Shown piece after piece: positions 28,266-37,461 of a DNA stretch of 64,000 bases. Position 1 is the stretch's first letter; each line of letters opens with the position of its first letter. A program made the position numbers and the translations under genes. Source of the stretch: Bacillota bacterium (GTDB taxonomy: Bacteria > Bacillota > Sulfobacillia > Sulfobacillales > Sulfobacillaceae); NCBI GenBank assembly GCA_026627385.1, contig JAPNUR010000012.1:24229-88228 (forward strand). The letters are read 5' to 3'. Below the pieces are notes generated by a model that saw only the letters and a program-made list of their open reading frames with translations, did not search any database and was not told the origin of the DNA.

Positions 28266-28847
28266 TCAATCCCCTGGGGAAACCCACGATGTGGTCCCGC
28301 CTGCAAGGCGCTTCGTAAGTTCACCAGACGGCAGCACGGAAATGGTCGCGCGGTCGGTTCCAAAGCCGTCTAGTACATAGTTGTGATGCGCGATGGCCAC
28401 GTCCGGCGGGATCGGGCCCTGGTCATCGGTGGTGTGCGCATCAGCCACAAGCCATACGTTAAATCCTAAGGTCACCGCACGCCGACAGGTCGTGTCGACG
28501 CAATACGGGGTCTGGCAACCGGCCACGATTAGCGTGGTCACATGCCACGATCGGAGAAGCGACTCCAACGGTGTCTCATAAAAGGAATCGCTCGCCCGTT
28601 TATGAATGACAGGCTCAGAAGGTTCGGGTCTCAGACGCGGGTGAATGTCCCAGCCCGGTTGATGAACCCAGGCGCCGTTTTTGCCATCGTGCTGCATGTA
28701 AATACGCGGCACCCCCCGACGACGGGCATGCGCTAATAGCATAGCAATGGCATCCACCACCGCGTCCGCCTGGTAGGCATGGGCCGGATCCAACAACGCC
28801 TCCTGGGCATCAATGACTAATAGTGCCATCCGATCCGGAGAGAACAT
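28266..28847 (-). CDS. Isochorismatase-like cysteine hydrolase
   Basis: A 193-residue protein of the isochorismatase/nicotinamidase superfamily. The catalytic triad is visible: Asp in ALLVIDAQ, Lys in VIHKRASDSF and Cys116 in QTPYCVD. The non-proline cis-peptide region VAGCQTPYCVD is typical. Members hydrolyse isochorismate, nicotinamide or other small amides; the substrate cannot be assigned. ATG 28847 follows AGGCGAGGG. It may be cotranscribed with the GH1 gene, about 100 bases downstream. Confidence 0.85.
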   Translation of the reverse strand: MFSPDRMALLVIDAQEALLDPAHAYQADAVVDAIAMLLAHARRRGVPRIYMQHDGKNGAWVHQPGWDIHPRLRPEPSEPVIHKRASDSFYETPLESLLRSWHVTTLIVAGCQTPYCVDTTCRRAVTLGFNVWLVADAHTTDDQGPIPPDVAIAHHNYVLDGFGTDRATISVLPSGELTKRLAGGTTSWVSPGD

Positions 28848-28889
28848 GCTTCCCTCGCCTCTCATCGAAATGTCTTTGCTAGACAGCAT

Positions 28890-29287
28890 ACCTAATAACC
28901 TTACAAACCCATGCTAGCACAAATTCCAGACACTCTCCCGCCGCATCCCGGGCCCGCAGCAGCAAATACACCTGAGTCCTGATGTCGGCCCCGCAGAGAG
29001 TCAACGTACCCAAGGCGAATCATCAGGCGTATTGATGTCAAAAGTCTTCGGAGGTTTCAAGCCGCATGCCGGTGCCGCCCGCTACTCACGCGAAAAACCG
29101 TCCTCGGTATCTCCTTTGTGAGAGCGTCTCATCCCTTCCATCAGTAAGGTGTCACTTTATCAACAATGGTCGCGTTCAATATTGGTGAATGGTATTGTGA
29201 AGATGGGCGGTAAGTGATTGCCGGTGTAGACACAGTACCTTAGCTACCTCAGCCAAGCGTTAGAACTTCAGAGTAAAAATAATCGAT
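28890..29287. other. Intergenic region without recognised genes
   Basis: About 400 bases between divergent genes. No credible open frame, RNA gene or strong hairpin was seen. An AT-richer patch near 29150-29200 could hold promoters. Confidence 0.5.
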
Positions 29288-29304
29288 GTGAAGGAGAAAA
29301 TATC

Positions 29305-29565
29305 ATGAACATTGGTCGTCCATTGATGATACTGGGGATCGCCACTATGGTAATTGGGGAAATCTACGGAATCATTTCGCTCATGATATCGTGGACACCC
29401 GCCATCTTAAGCCAAGGCATTGCTATGACCTTAATTTTGGGCCCATTGTGGCAAGGGGGACTCATTGTGGGGATTGGAAAGATTGTCGCCCACCTCGAGG
29501 CGTCCCCTCGGTCATCGACCCGGTCACTCTCCGATCCGTCCACGCCTCACGGCACAGGACGTTGA
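29305..29565 (+). CDS. Small two-helix membrane protein
   Basis: 86 residues with two hydrophobic helices (about 5-27 and 33-58) and a polar Ser/Pro/Arg-rich tail. AAGGAGA lies about seven bases before the ATG, so translation is likely. I do not recognise the family. The alkyltransferase gene begins about 100 bases downstream on the same strand. Confidence 0.6.
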   Translation: MNIGRPLMILGIATMVIGEIYGIISLMISWTPAILSQGIAMTLILGPLWQGGLIVGIGKIVAHLEASPRSSTRSLSDPSTPHGTGR

Positions 29566-29663
29566 TCCAAGGCTCTCACGACTCACCTGTTACCTGCCCC
29601 TCTCTCGGCTTTGCCCATGAACGTAAAACCGATGAAATTCGGGGCGGGAGGAGGTCCGTATCG

Positions 29664-30260
29664 ATGTCGAAAACCATTTATTGGGACACCGCATGCGTAG
29701 CCGGTTTGACCGTGCGACTTTACGCAACAGAACAGGGGCTTGCGGCCCTCAAACTCCCGACCGAGTCGGCCTCCCAGACTGAAACCCGGTTATCTCGCCG
29801 TTTTGGAGCGGTCACGCTGGTCCGCGATGATCGAGCGCTCGAACTGTATCGCAGCGCATTAGAGCAGTATGCACAGGGACCCTTCGTCGGTTCCCTGCCA
29901 TTCGATGCGGGCGGCACTCCATTTCAGCAACTGGTGTGGGAAGCCCTGCAAACGATTCCCTACGGCACTACAGAAACCTATGCGAATGTCGCGCGCGCGA
30001 TGGGCCGAGCGCACAGTGTGCGCGCCGTGGCCGCGGCCATCGCCGCGAATCCCGTCCCCATTCTCGTCCCCTGCCACCGCGTTATCGGGTCCAACGGCAC
30101 ACTAACCGGATACCGGGGCGGCTTATCCCTGAAATCCTATCTTTTACGCTTAGAAGCCGACGACTTGGATCGCCGCCTTGATCGTTCTCGTGCGACGGGA
30201 CACGTAGGTTCGACGCTGTTCACCTCGGACTGGGCCCCTACCTGTCGTGAAAGGACGTGA
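29664..30260 (+). CDS. ogt: Methylated-DNA--protein-cysteine methyltransferase
   Basis: A 198-residue DNA repair protein. The C-terminal half carries the active-site signature PCHRVI with Cys137, preceded by TPFQQLVWEALQTIPYG and followed by GYRGGLSLKSYLL, as in Ogt/AGT. The protein moves an alkyl group from O6-alkylguanine to its own cysteine and is then spent. ATG 29664 has GGGAGGAGG about ten bases upstream, which rules out the longer frame. The last codons overlap a 10-bp tandem repeat that continues into the leader of the next gene. Confidence 0.93.
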   Translation: MSKTIYWDTACVAGLTVRLYATEQGLAALKLPTESASQTETRLSRRFGAVTLVRDDRALELYRSALEQYAQGPFVGSLPFDAGGTPFQQLVWEALQTIPYGTTETYANVARAMGRAHSVRAVAAAIAANPVPILVPCHRVIGSNGTLTGYRGGLSLKSYLLRLEADDLDRRLDRSRATGHVGSTLFTSDWAPTCRERT

Positions 30261-30275
30261 AAGGACGTGAAAGGA
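30246..30275 (+). repeat. Three tandem copies of CGTGAAAGGA
   Basis: A perfect 10-bp unit occurs three times at the end of ogt; the ogt stop codon lies in the second copy. The repeats run into AAGGAAGG, the ribosome-binding region of the PilZ gene. Copy-number change by slippage could alter translation of the downstream gene. Confidence 0.85.
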
Positions 30276-30291
30276 AAGGAAGGTTTTAGTT

Positions 30292-30879
30292 ATGCCATCC
30301 GCAAAACAGTATCCGGCGCAGATGATGCCCGCCGTAGGCGACTGGATTCGAGTACAGACCGACCAAGGGATATTTCCGTCGAGAGTTTTTGCGGTCGACC
30401 ATACGCACCTAGATTGCCAGCTTGTCCCCGCCTATCTCGCACCTCATCAACGGCTCTTGATCTCGTATCGCCGCGGCAACGAGAGCTGGCGTCTACCCGT
30501 GGACGTCATCGACACCGTACACCGCCAGGGCATCATGAGCCTTCGTGTTAAAGGCCAGGCCCACCGGGCGGATGCCCGTTACCATCCGCGCTACACCCTA
30601 CCGTTGTCGGCCGAAACCCTGGGCAGCCCTGATGAGAGGACCAGCGTTCAGGTGACCGATCTCTCCCTGGGAGGATGCCGCATCCTGGCATCACACCCTT
30701 ACCCGATGGGGCTTCACCTCGTACTCCGCCTTCAGGGACCCACCGACACTCTTTCCCTGCCTTCTGAGGTGGTGTGGCAACAACGCGACATCGCGGCGGA
30801 CGAAAGGTACGCCGTGGGGCTCATGTTCGTCAATCTCGCCAGCCCCGATCGGGCGGTGCTAGAATCTTGGCTGTCCTAG
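30292..30879 (+). CDS. PilZ domain protein, probable c-di-GMP receptor
   Basis: A 195-residue protein. The N-terminal ~95 residues resemble the YcgR-N-like beta domain. The C-terminal half is PilZ, with RYHPRYTLP supplying the RxxxR element and VTDLSLGGCRI the D/NxSxxG element that bind c-di-GMP. Such proteins alter motility, adhesion or exopolysaccharide in response to c-di-GMP. ATG 30292 lies about 12 bases after AAGGAAGG. It is probably cotranscribed with ogt. The output partner is not visible in this window. Confidence 0.85.
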   Translation: MPSAKQYPAQMMPAVGDWIRVQTDQGIFPSRVFAVDHTHLDCQLVPAYLAPHQRLLISYRRGNESWRLPVDVIDTVHRQGIMSLRVKGQAHRADARYHPRYTLPLSAETLGSPDERTSVQVTDLSLGGCRILASHPYPMGLHLVLRLQGPTDTLSLPSEVVWQQRDIAADERYAVGLMFVNLASPDRAVLESWLS

Positions 30880-31193
30880 GTCTCTGCCGCCGCCCGAAAT
30901 GGGGCTACAGTATCCCCTCAAAGAGACCTGGCGCACATGAGGGTTCTAACCCCGGCGCTGGCGCGCCAGACGTGGGAACGCGGGCTCTGCCATGCGGATG
31001 CGTGTGACCACGTCGTAGGCGTGGTGCGGGCAAAAACTTGGGGGTGGTCGCGCCGTGAAATTCTCGGCCATGGGACACACCCCACCGCTAGGCCCACGGC
31101 CTCATCAAAGGGTATCACATCAAAATTAAGCGGCGCAAACGACTGCGTGATGGGTTGCACCATCGGGACCTCTATCGGCGCCAGGCGATTGTG
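30880..31193. other. Degraded stretch, possible PIN-domain fragment on minus strand
   Basis: No intact gene is seen. On the minus strand around 31060-31170 the peptide NFDVIPFDEAVGLAVG resembles the middle of VapC-type PIN toxins, but flanking frames are broken and I could not follow the domain. It may be debris of another toxin-antitoxin locus. Confidence 0.3.
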
Positions 31194-31411
31194 GTGGCAA
31201 GAGTTGTCAATGTCCATGAGGCGAAGACTCATCTGTCAAAGCTTCTAGACGAGGTTCAGTACGGAGACGAGATTATCGTTGCAAAAAACCGTATGCCAAA
31301 CTGGTGTGATTGGGGTCTCGCCCCAAGAGGGAATTAGGCTTTCTTACGCTGGAAGTACCGGACATCCTTTTTAATCCCTTGCCAGACGAGGAACTCAATG
31401 CATGGGAGTAA
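31194..31411 (+). pseudogene. Phd/YefM-type antitoxin, frameshifted
   Basis: The first frame encodes VVNVHEAKTHLSKLLDEV, the N-terminal DNA-binding signature of Phd-family antitoxins, then GDEIIVAKN. After about 31290 the similarity moves to another frame: GSRPKRELG, FLTLEVPDILFNPLPDEEL, ending at TAA 31409-31411. There is also a stop shortly after the junction. So at least one indel and one nonsense change destroy the antitoxin. It overlaps the toxin start by 10 bases, the usual arrangement. Confidence 0.8.
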
Positions 31412-31773
31412 AGGTTCTGCTCGATACGCATGTGTTCCTTTGGGCGGTAGCTCAACCCGACAAGTTATCGCGCGGCGCGCGTGTCTTGCTGGAGGACGAC
31501 ACCACAACAGTATTCGTATCTAGTGCGACCGCGTGGGACATTGCAACTACGTTCAGGTTGGGTAGGTTCCCCGAAGCCGAAGTCTTAATTCGAGACTATC
31601 ATGCTAGTCTCAGACAACTTCTGGCTGAGTAACTGCCCGTGTTGTCCAAGCACGTGTTGAAGGCTGGGCTTTTTGGCGTAGCCCATCGCGATCCCTTTGA
31701 CAGCGTGTTGGCTGCTCAGGCCGTAATTGAAGGGTTGCCATTAATCACCAAGGATCCTGTTTCGAGACTTTGA
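31402..31773 (+). pseudogene. PIN-domain (VapC-like) toxin with internal stop
   Basis: ATG 31402 opens a PIN domain with LLDTHVFLWAVAQP (first acidic residue) and SSATAWDIATTFRLG. An in-frame TAA at 31630-31632 interrupts it. The same frame then continues with HRDPFDSVLAAQAV and LPLITKDP, the expected second half with its acidic residue, to TGA at 31773; the last residues also look frameshifted. Toxin and antitoxin are therefore both inactivated. Family knowledge: PIN toxins are Mg2+-dependent RNases. Confidence 0.82.
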
Positions 31774-32074
31774 GGTTGCGGTGATCTGGTGAGGTCTTCC
31801 ACGCTCCCGGTCGTTCTTGAGGCCCTCCAATGCCGTCGACGGTCCTCACCGTGCCCATCGTCAAAAATTCCGGCGATGCCAGCATTTGGGTAAGAAAAGT
31901 GTGATACAGCAACATTCGTGTTGTCTCACTACCAGGATTGTTCCTCAGACTTTTGTGCCCTGTGGGCGCGTACCCACCATAATCCGGCGCGACAACCCCT
32001 GGTCGCCCAGAGCCGGGGCTACCTTGGCCCCCGGAAACATACGCCACTACGCCACCCCCGCGTGCAACGCGATA

Positions 32075-32825
32075 CCGATGAAGTGGTTGTCTCCGAACGT
32101 GGGACGGGTCGCGGTATCCTATGTGGAGCAGCTGGACCCGTGGCACATCGATTGGGTTCAAGATTTTCCTTTTCCATTCCCAGTGACCGTCATCTCAGAA
32201 CTTCTGGGAGTGCCAGCAGCGGACCGTGACCGGTTTAAACACTGGGCCGACACCGTGATCCCGCTGGGGTCTCGCGATCCGCTTCATGTTCGCAACGCGG
32301 GGATAAAGGCCCCGGCTCGTCAGGCCGTTCGCGCCAAGATGTACGATTATTTTACTGACTTTCTCGAGTTACCGCGTCGAGAACCTCGCGACGATCTGAT
32401 GACGCTCCTGTTACACGGGGACATCGCCGACGCGCGAGCAAATTTTTGAGTTCAGCGTTCTCCTCCTCATCGCGGGACATGTGACCACCACCAACCTCTT
32501 GGCGAACGCGATCCTGTGGCTAGCGCGACATCCCGAAGCTGTCGATCCCTTGCGACGCCCAGGAGGAGTCCGCCCGTTTGTGGAAGAGGTGTTGCGCTTT
32601 TGGTCGCCAGTAAAACGCATGTCGCGTTACACCGTCCACCGGTAACGCGAGGCAATGTGGAGATCCCGGCCAACGTTCCCGTGCTGGCGTGGATCCCGCT
32701 AGGCGAAGCTGCGGCGCGATCACAGCCGCTGATCCTATGATCGCCGAAGCCTCGCCCGACCGCGGACGTCGCTCATGGGGACGCGCTTTCCATGGGATTT
32801 TGTTGGCAAATCCTCGTGACAGGCC
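32075..32825 (+). pseudogene. Cytochrome P450 remnant
   Basis: Three frames are needed to follow it. The first has FPFPVTVISELLGVPAADRD and the following helix. The second, from about 32448, has the I-helix LIAGHVTTTNLLANA and the K-helix VEEVLRFWSPVK (ExxR). The third, from about 32645, has GNVEIPANVPVLAWI. The heme-binding loop near 32790-32820 is collapsed and its Cys cannot be identified. The N-terminal third is not recognisable. It resembles class I bacterial P450s such as CYP107-like enzymes. No ferredoxin partner is nearby. Confidence 0.8.
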
Positions 32826-32913
32826 GCATAAACATTGCTAAAATACCCACAGCTGATTGTCATTAGACATCAGTCGTCCTATAACAAGTTCATCGTCTTT
32901 CGAAAGGAGGCGT

Positions 32914-34284
32914 ATGATGGAAGACACAACCGCGTCCTCTTCCCCTGCGGTGGGAGGATTGCTGGGCGAAGTAGAGACCGTCGGCGTCAAACCGGTGCCG
33001 GACCATGAGCGGACCATGACCCCGGGCAAGTTAACCATTGTTTGGCTCATGGCATCAGCATCGGCCACCACCCCGTTGATTGGCGCGCTTCTCTTTCATT
33101 ATGGCGTCACTGACATGATTTTAGCCATCGTGCTCAGTTGGCTCATCGGGTTGGTGCCTGCCGGTCTCTTTTCCGAGATGGGGCGCGAGGTGCCCCTGAC
33201 CGCCCTGATTGTCGCCCGCAAAAGCTACGGCAACCTTGGCGCGTTCTTATTTTCCGTCCTGTTCACCTTTGTCAATATGGGCTGGTTTGGTCTCAACACC
33301 GCTGTCGCGGGCGAAACGCTCAGCGCCATTACTCACCTGTCCGGCAGTTTGTGGTTTTGGATCGTGGGCATCGTGCAAATTATCTTAGTCTTGTTTGGCA
33401 TGAAGTGGCTCGAGTACTTCTACCGCTACACATCGGTCATTTTGCTCATCTGTTACGGGGTTTTGGCATACTACCTCTTCGCTCACTATCACGTGACCTG
33501 GCCGTCGCCCACTGTACCCATGGCGTGGGGCACCGCCATCACGACGGTGGTCACCTTTTCGATTTTGGCATGGACCTACAAGGTGTCCACCGTGTCGCGC
33601 TTTGCCATCCCCAAGTCGCGTCATCAATCCGACCGAGCCTTCTTCTTGGCACCGTCCGTGGGCATCATGATTCCGGTGTTGGTGATGGGGCTGATGGGGA
33701 CCTATTCCCAGTCCGCTACGGGAAATTGGAATCTCGCCCTGTTGGGCGCCCACGCTCCCGTGTGGGGCCTCATTGCGGCGGTTGGCGTCGCCTTGGCCAT
33801 TATCCACACTAACGCCATGAACCTCTATCCCTCGACGGTAGACCTCCTGGTGGCCTTAAACACATTGCGCCGCCCGACCCAGTGGGAACAGCCGCTGGCC
33901 ACCGCCATCCTCGGCCTATTAGGCACGGTCTTAGCCATCCTCGGCATCTTAAATCACGTTGTAGGATTTCTGGATGTGGTCGGCGACGTCATTATTCCCT
34001 TCACCTTCATCATGCTGGTGGATTGGATTTGGGTTCAGCGCCGCCGTACCCCTGTCGACGCATTCTTCACACGACCGCGCACGAGCCGCGGTTGGTGGAG
34101 TTGGCCGGCGGTCATCGCCTTTGCCATTGGCTTAGTCATTTCCATTTGGGGCGGAAACTGGCTCCCCGGCCTCTTTACGACCGTGTTACCGTTACCGGTG
34201 GTAGGCGGCGTCATTTCTGCCCTGATCTACGGATTTTGGGCCGTGCTGCGTCCGCAGCTGACGCCGTCCGGCGCCGAATCATAA
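32914..34284 (+). CDS. NCS1-family nucleobase/cation symporter
   Basis: A 456-residue protein with about 12 hydrophobic helices, length and composition typical of the purine-cytosine permease (NCS1) family. MTPGKLTIVWLMASASATTP begins the first transmembrane unit. GAAAGGAGG stands just before ATG 32914. The substrate is probably a nucleobase, nucleoside or related heterocycle, imported with H+ or Na+. Two nucleoside hydrolase genes face it across a shared terminator, supporting a role in salvage. Specificity cannot be told from sequence. Confidence 0.85.
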   Translation: MMEDTTASSSPAVGGLLGEVETVGVKPVPDHERTMTPGKLTIVWLMASASATTPLIGALLFHYGVTDMILAIVLSWLIGLVPAGLFSEMGREVPLTALIVARKSYGNLGAFLFSVLFTFVNMGWFGLNTAVAGETLSAITHLSGSLWFWIVGIVQIILVLFGMKWLEYFYRYTSVILLICYGVLAYYLFAHYHVTWPSPTVPMAWGTAITTVVTFSILAWTYKVSTVSRFAIPKSRHQSDRAFFLAPSVGIMIPVLVMGLMGTYSQSATGNWNLALLGAHAPVWGLIAAVGVALAIIHTNAMNLYPSTVDLLVALNTLRRPTQWEQPLATAILGLLGTVLAILGILNHVVGFLDVVGDVIIPFTFIMLVDWIWVQRRRTPVDAFFTRPRTSRGWWSWPAVIAFAIGLVISIWGGNWLPGLFTTVLPLPVVGGVISALIYGFWAVLRPQLTPSGAES

Positions 34285-34304
34285 GATAACCCGAACTCAG
34301 GCCC

Positions 34305-34333
34305 CCGCCCGTTCCTCGCAAAGGAACGGGCGG
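34305..34333. terminator. Bidirectional intrinsic terminator
   Basis: A perfect 12-bp stem CCGCCCGTTCCT / AGGAACGGGCGG with a 5-base loop lies between the permease stop (34284) and the convergent nucleoside hydrolase stop (34368). It is followed on the plus strand by a moderately T-rich stretch (CATTGTCTTCTTC). Confidence 0.75.
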
Positions 34334-34367
34334 CATTGTCTTCTTCATAGCATCCCCTGGGTCGACA

Positions 34368-35273
34368 TTATTGGTAATGGGCCAGCGCGTTGTCGAGCCA
34401 CGCAAGCAAACCCGGGGCATCAACGTTAACCGCCACATGCACGAGGGGGCCGTCGGACGCCGGCCGCAAGGCCCCGCGTTCAGCTCCCTCAAGACCAATG
34501 GCGAGCGGGGTGACGCGCCATTCAAAGAGGTGGGGGTCGGTTAAGGCCGCCACTGCGAGCACATCATGTATGGGCGTTCCATGAGTCTGGGCATGCGGCT
34601 CATGTTGGCGAAAATACTGAAACAAGCCGTATAACATGTCGCCCAAGGGAGAAGCAAGCTGGCGAAAGCGCTCGATGGCCGCTGTCGGCAACAAGGCATG
34701 GTGAGTCACATCCAGTCCCACCAGCCAGATATCCAGCCCGCTCGACAAGACAATCGCCGCCGCTTCAGGGTCCACATAGAAGTTAAATTCCGCCGCGGGG
34801 GTGACATTGCCTCCGGACAATGATCCACCCATGATGCATAACCGCCGCACTTGATGGGCCCGATGGGGATGGCCCAATAAAAACGCCGCCACGTTGGTTA
34901 GGGGGCCGGTCGCTACCCAATCCAGGCGGGAATGGGCCGCAAATTGCGCTTCAAGCCATGCCATGGCACCCACGGGGAGAGGCTCGTCCGGCAACTCGGG
35001 AAAGGGGTAACCATCAAGTCCCGACACCCCATGAACAGACGCTGCCGTCACCAACGGCCGCACCAAAGGTTTTTCCCGGCCCCGAGCTACCGGGAGCGTT
35101 CGCCCCGCCATCGCCAGCACGCGTCGGGCGTTGAGACAGGTTTTCTCCAGTGTTTGGTTCCCCGCCACGGCGCTAACCCCCATGACGGGCCTTAACGCCA
35201 GAGCCACTAACAATGCCAACGCATCATCGTGACCCGGATCCATGTCCAGCAGCACAGGCAGAATGCTGTCCAA
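34368..35273 (-). CDS. Nucleoside hydrolase
   Basis: About 301 residues. The N-terminal calcium-binding motif of inosine-uridine nucleoside hydrolases is present as LDMDPGHDDALAL. Later come GPLTNVAAFL and MGGSLSGGNVTPAAEFNFYVDPEAA. The enzyme splits the N-glycosidic bond of nucleosides to base and ribose. I take TTG 35273, eight bases after a GAGG, as start; the longer frame runs through the end of the preceding gene. It is the second of two tandem paralogues sharing much of their sequence, and possibly differing in preference. Confidence 0.88.
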   Translation of the reverse strand: MDSILPVLLDMDPGHDDALALLVALALRPVMGVSAVAGNQTLEKTCLNARRVLAMAGRTLPVARGREKPLVRPLVTAASVHGVSGLDGYPFPELPDEPLPVGAMAWLEAQFAAHSRLDWVATGPLTNVAAFLLGHPHRAHQVRRLCIMGGSLSGGNVTPAAEFNFYVDPEAAAIVLSSGLDIWLVGLDVTHHALLPTAAIERFRQLASPLGDMLYGLFQYFRQHEPHAQTHGTPIHDVLAVAALTDPHLFEWRVTPLAIGLEGAERGALRPASDGPLVHVAVNVDAPGLLAWLDNALAHYQ

Positions 35274-35320
35274 TATCGTTGCCTCACTTTCATGCCCCAA
35301 ATCAAACGCCAGCTCGCCGA

Positions 35321-36277
35321 TTAGGCAGGCGCCGGCAGGCCCGACGTGCCCTCGGCCAAGAGTCGCATGAGTAGCGCCTGAAACCCTTCCCGATCCGCAG
35401 CGGTCACCACGTGGGCATTTGGCTGTCGGCGCCATACGCCGAGACGGTCGACTACCGAGGTTCCTCTGGTAAACTCGCCACGCGTTTCGATCGCGACCGC
35501 ATAATCGCTCCCTTCGAGCCAAAGCCGCCGGTCTAAGGCTAACGCCATTGTCAGCGCATCGGGGTGGGTCGTCCCATAAATATTATGGGCGCGGTTAAAC
35601 TCGAGCACTTTCCGCTGCGTGGCCATAAAGAAGCGGCTCAGGGGGGTGTTGAGGGTCGCGATCTGCGCCAACTCCGCCTCGGTTAAGACGGCAGCCTCTA
35701 ACGACACATCCCATCCCACCATATAGAGATTAAACCCCGCACCGAAGACAATCGCTGCAGCCTCCGGATCGACGTAAAAATTGTACTCGGAAAGCGGCTC
35801 CACGTTGCCCATGCCGCTGACACTCCCGCCCATCACCCACAATTCCTTCACGCGCCGCGCAAATTCCGCATCCTGCCGAACGGCCAGTGCCAAATTGGTC
35901 AAGGGAGCCTGCGCCACAATCACCAAATCGCCCGCGTACTGGCGCGCCATGCGCAGCAAAAACGACACCGCATGCTCAGCCTCTGGCCGTTGTTTCGCCG
36001 GAGAAAAATACGACTCCCCCATGCCGTCCTTGCCGTGCACGTAATCGGCGCTCACCCATTCACGCATCAAAGGCACCCGCGCGCCAGGGTATACCGGCAC
36101 CTCGCCGGACCGTCCAGCCACCTCGACGGTGGTCAATGCATTTTCCACTTGGTAATCAAAGGCCACATTGCCGCAGTTAATTGTAATGCCGTGCAACTGG
36201 ACCCAGGGGGTGTTCAACGCGATTAACAACGCGATCACGTCGTCGCCCGCGGTATCCGTATCCACCACCAAGTGCAT
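35321..36277 (-). CDS. Nucleoside hydrolase (paralogue)
   Basis: 318 residues. The N-terminal metal motif is DTDTAGDDVIALL, where DTDPGxDD is commoner; all the Asp ligands are kept. MGGSVSGMGNVEPLSEYNFYVDPEAA and APLTNLALA follow. ATG 36277 has GGGGAGGAGGAG upstream. The second hydrolase starts 48 bases after its stop, so the pair is probably one operon. With the NCS1 permease across the terminator it suggests a nucleoside/nucleobase salvage unit. Confidence 0.88.
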   Translation of the reverse strand: MHLVVDTDTAGDDVIALLIALNTPWVQLHGITINCGNVAFDYQVENALTTVEVAGRSGEVPVYPGARVPLMREWVSADYVHGKDGMGESYFSPAKQRPEAEHAVSFLLRMARQYAGDLVIVAQAPLTNLALAVRQDAEFARRVKELWVMGGSVSGMGNVEPLSEYNFYVDPEAAAIVFGAGFNLYMVGWDVSLEAAVLTEAELAQIATLNTPLSRFFMATQRKVLEFNRAHNIYGTTHPDALTMALALDRRLWLEGSDYAVAIETRGEFTRGTSVVDRLGVWRRQPNAHVVTAADREGFQALLMRLLAEGTSGLPAPA

Positions 36278-36401
36278 AAAACTCCTCCTCCCCAGCTACT
36301 ATCCCGTCAACCCACTCACGGATAGTGCACGCACTGAAAATCTCCGATTTCTGTTCCGTGACAGCTGTCAACGTATCATGGTACACCTCTCAGGCACGTT
36401 A

Positions 36402-36410
36402 TGCTATAAA
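36402..36410 (+). promoter_or_regulatory. Putative extended -10 promoter for pfkA
   Basis: TGC followed by TATAAA (36402-36410) forms an extended -10 element about 90 bases before pfkA. No clear -35 hexamer is seen. The 36278-36500 region also contains AAGGAGG at 36445-36453, but no in-frame start codon follows it. Confidence 0.35.
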
Positions 36411-36500
36411 GAGACCAATCACCTCCACTTGAGGGATGTCCACGGAAGGAGGACACGGCGCTCCCTTCGCCTTAGCTCAACGAGAGACGCCGTAAATGGC

Positions 36501-37460
36501 ATGATGAACATCGCAATCCTAACATCGGGCGGTGACGCGCCCGGCATGAACGCCGCGATTCGCGCGGTGGTGCGGCGAGGCATCGCCGACGGCCATAACA
36601 TTTGGGGCATTTCCCGCGGATTTGAAGGCCTTGTGCGGGGCCAGCCGACGGCCTTGACGGCCAGTTCCGTGGCCAACATTCTCATGACGGGCGGCACCAT
36701 TTTGCGTACTTCACGTTTTACCGGATTTCGTGACCCCGAGGTTCGTGCCCAAGCCGTGCAGTCCTTAAAGCAATGGCAACTGGACGGGCTCATCGTCCTT
36801 GGCGGAAACGGGTCATTGACCGGCGCGTTCGAACTGAGTCGGGCCGGCGTTCCGGTGGTCGGTATCCCCGCTAGCATTGATAACGACATTGCTGAAACAG
36901 ATTACGCGCTCGGTTTTGACACCGCGATGAATAATATTGTGGCATCAGTCGACAAAATTCGCGATACGGCGTCGGCCCACGACCGCATCTTCGTAGTCGA
37001 AGTCATGGGCAATCGCTGCGGAACCCTAGCAGTGGCGGCCGGCCTCGCATGCGGGGCGGAAGCGATCATCATTCCCGAGGTCCCGACCGATTTCAATGCC
37101 ATTGAAGAGCAGCTCAAGGCCACTTACGCCCGCGGCAAGAAGCACAGCTTCATCATTGTCGCCGAGGGCGCGGGGGATGCTCATGACGTCGCTCAGGAAA
37201 TCGCCCGCCGTACAGGGCAAGAAGCCAAATGGGTCGTCCTGGGTCATACCCAGCGGGGCGGACCGCCGAGCGCCCAAGATCGCCTTATGGCCTCACTCTT
37301 TGCCGATGCCGCCGTGCATGCGTTAACCCACGGACACCACGGCGTCATGGTCCGCAGTCACCGGGGCGAAATCGGGCTTGTTGGCCTCGATCAGGTCGTC
37401 TCAGGGCACAAGCCAGTCCCCCTGGAGTGGAAAACCATTGCCGAGATTCTGGCCCGTTAA
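36501..37460 (+). CDS. pfkA: 6-phosphofructokinase
   Basis: A 319-residue glycolytic enzyme of standard PfkA length. LTSGGDAPGMNAAIR (phosphate loop), PASIDNDI with the catalytic Asp, EVMGNRCG and IIVAEGAGD (substrate Glu) are all present. The ATP-site motif reads GGNGSLTGA; E. coli and Bacillus have GGDGS there, while PPi enzymes have GGDDT. The Gly after it favours ATP as donor. ATG 36501 has only a weak ribosome binding site. The enzyme phosphorylates fructose-6-phosphate to the 1,6-bisphosphate. It is monocistronic, ending at a small hairpin. Confidence 0.92.
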   Translation: MMNIAILTSGGDAPGMNAAIRAVVRRGIADGHNIWGISRGFEGLVRGQPTALTASSVANILMTGGTILRTSRFTGFRDPEVRAQAVQSLKQWQLDGLIVLGGNGSLTGAFELSRAGVPVVGIPASIDNDIAETDYALGFDTAMNNIVASVDKIRDTASAHDRIFVVEVMGNRCGTLAVAAGLACGAEAIIIPEVPTDFNAIEEQLKATYARGKKHSFIIVAEGAGDAHDVAQEIARRTGQEAKWVVLGHTQRGGPPSAQDRLMASLFADAAVHALTHGHHGVMVRSHRGEIGLVGLDQVVSGHKPVPLEWKTIAEILAR

Positions 37461-37461
37461 C

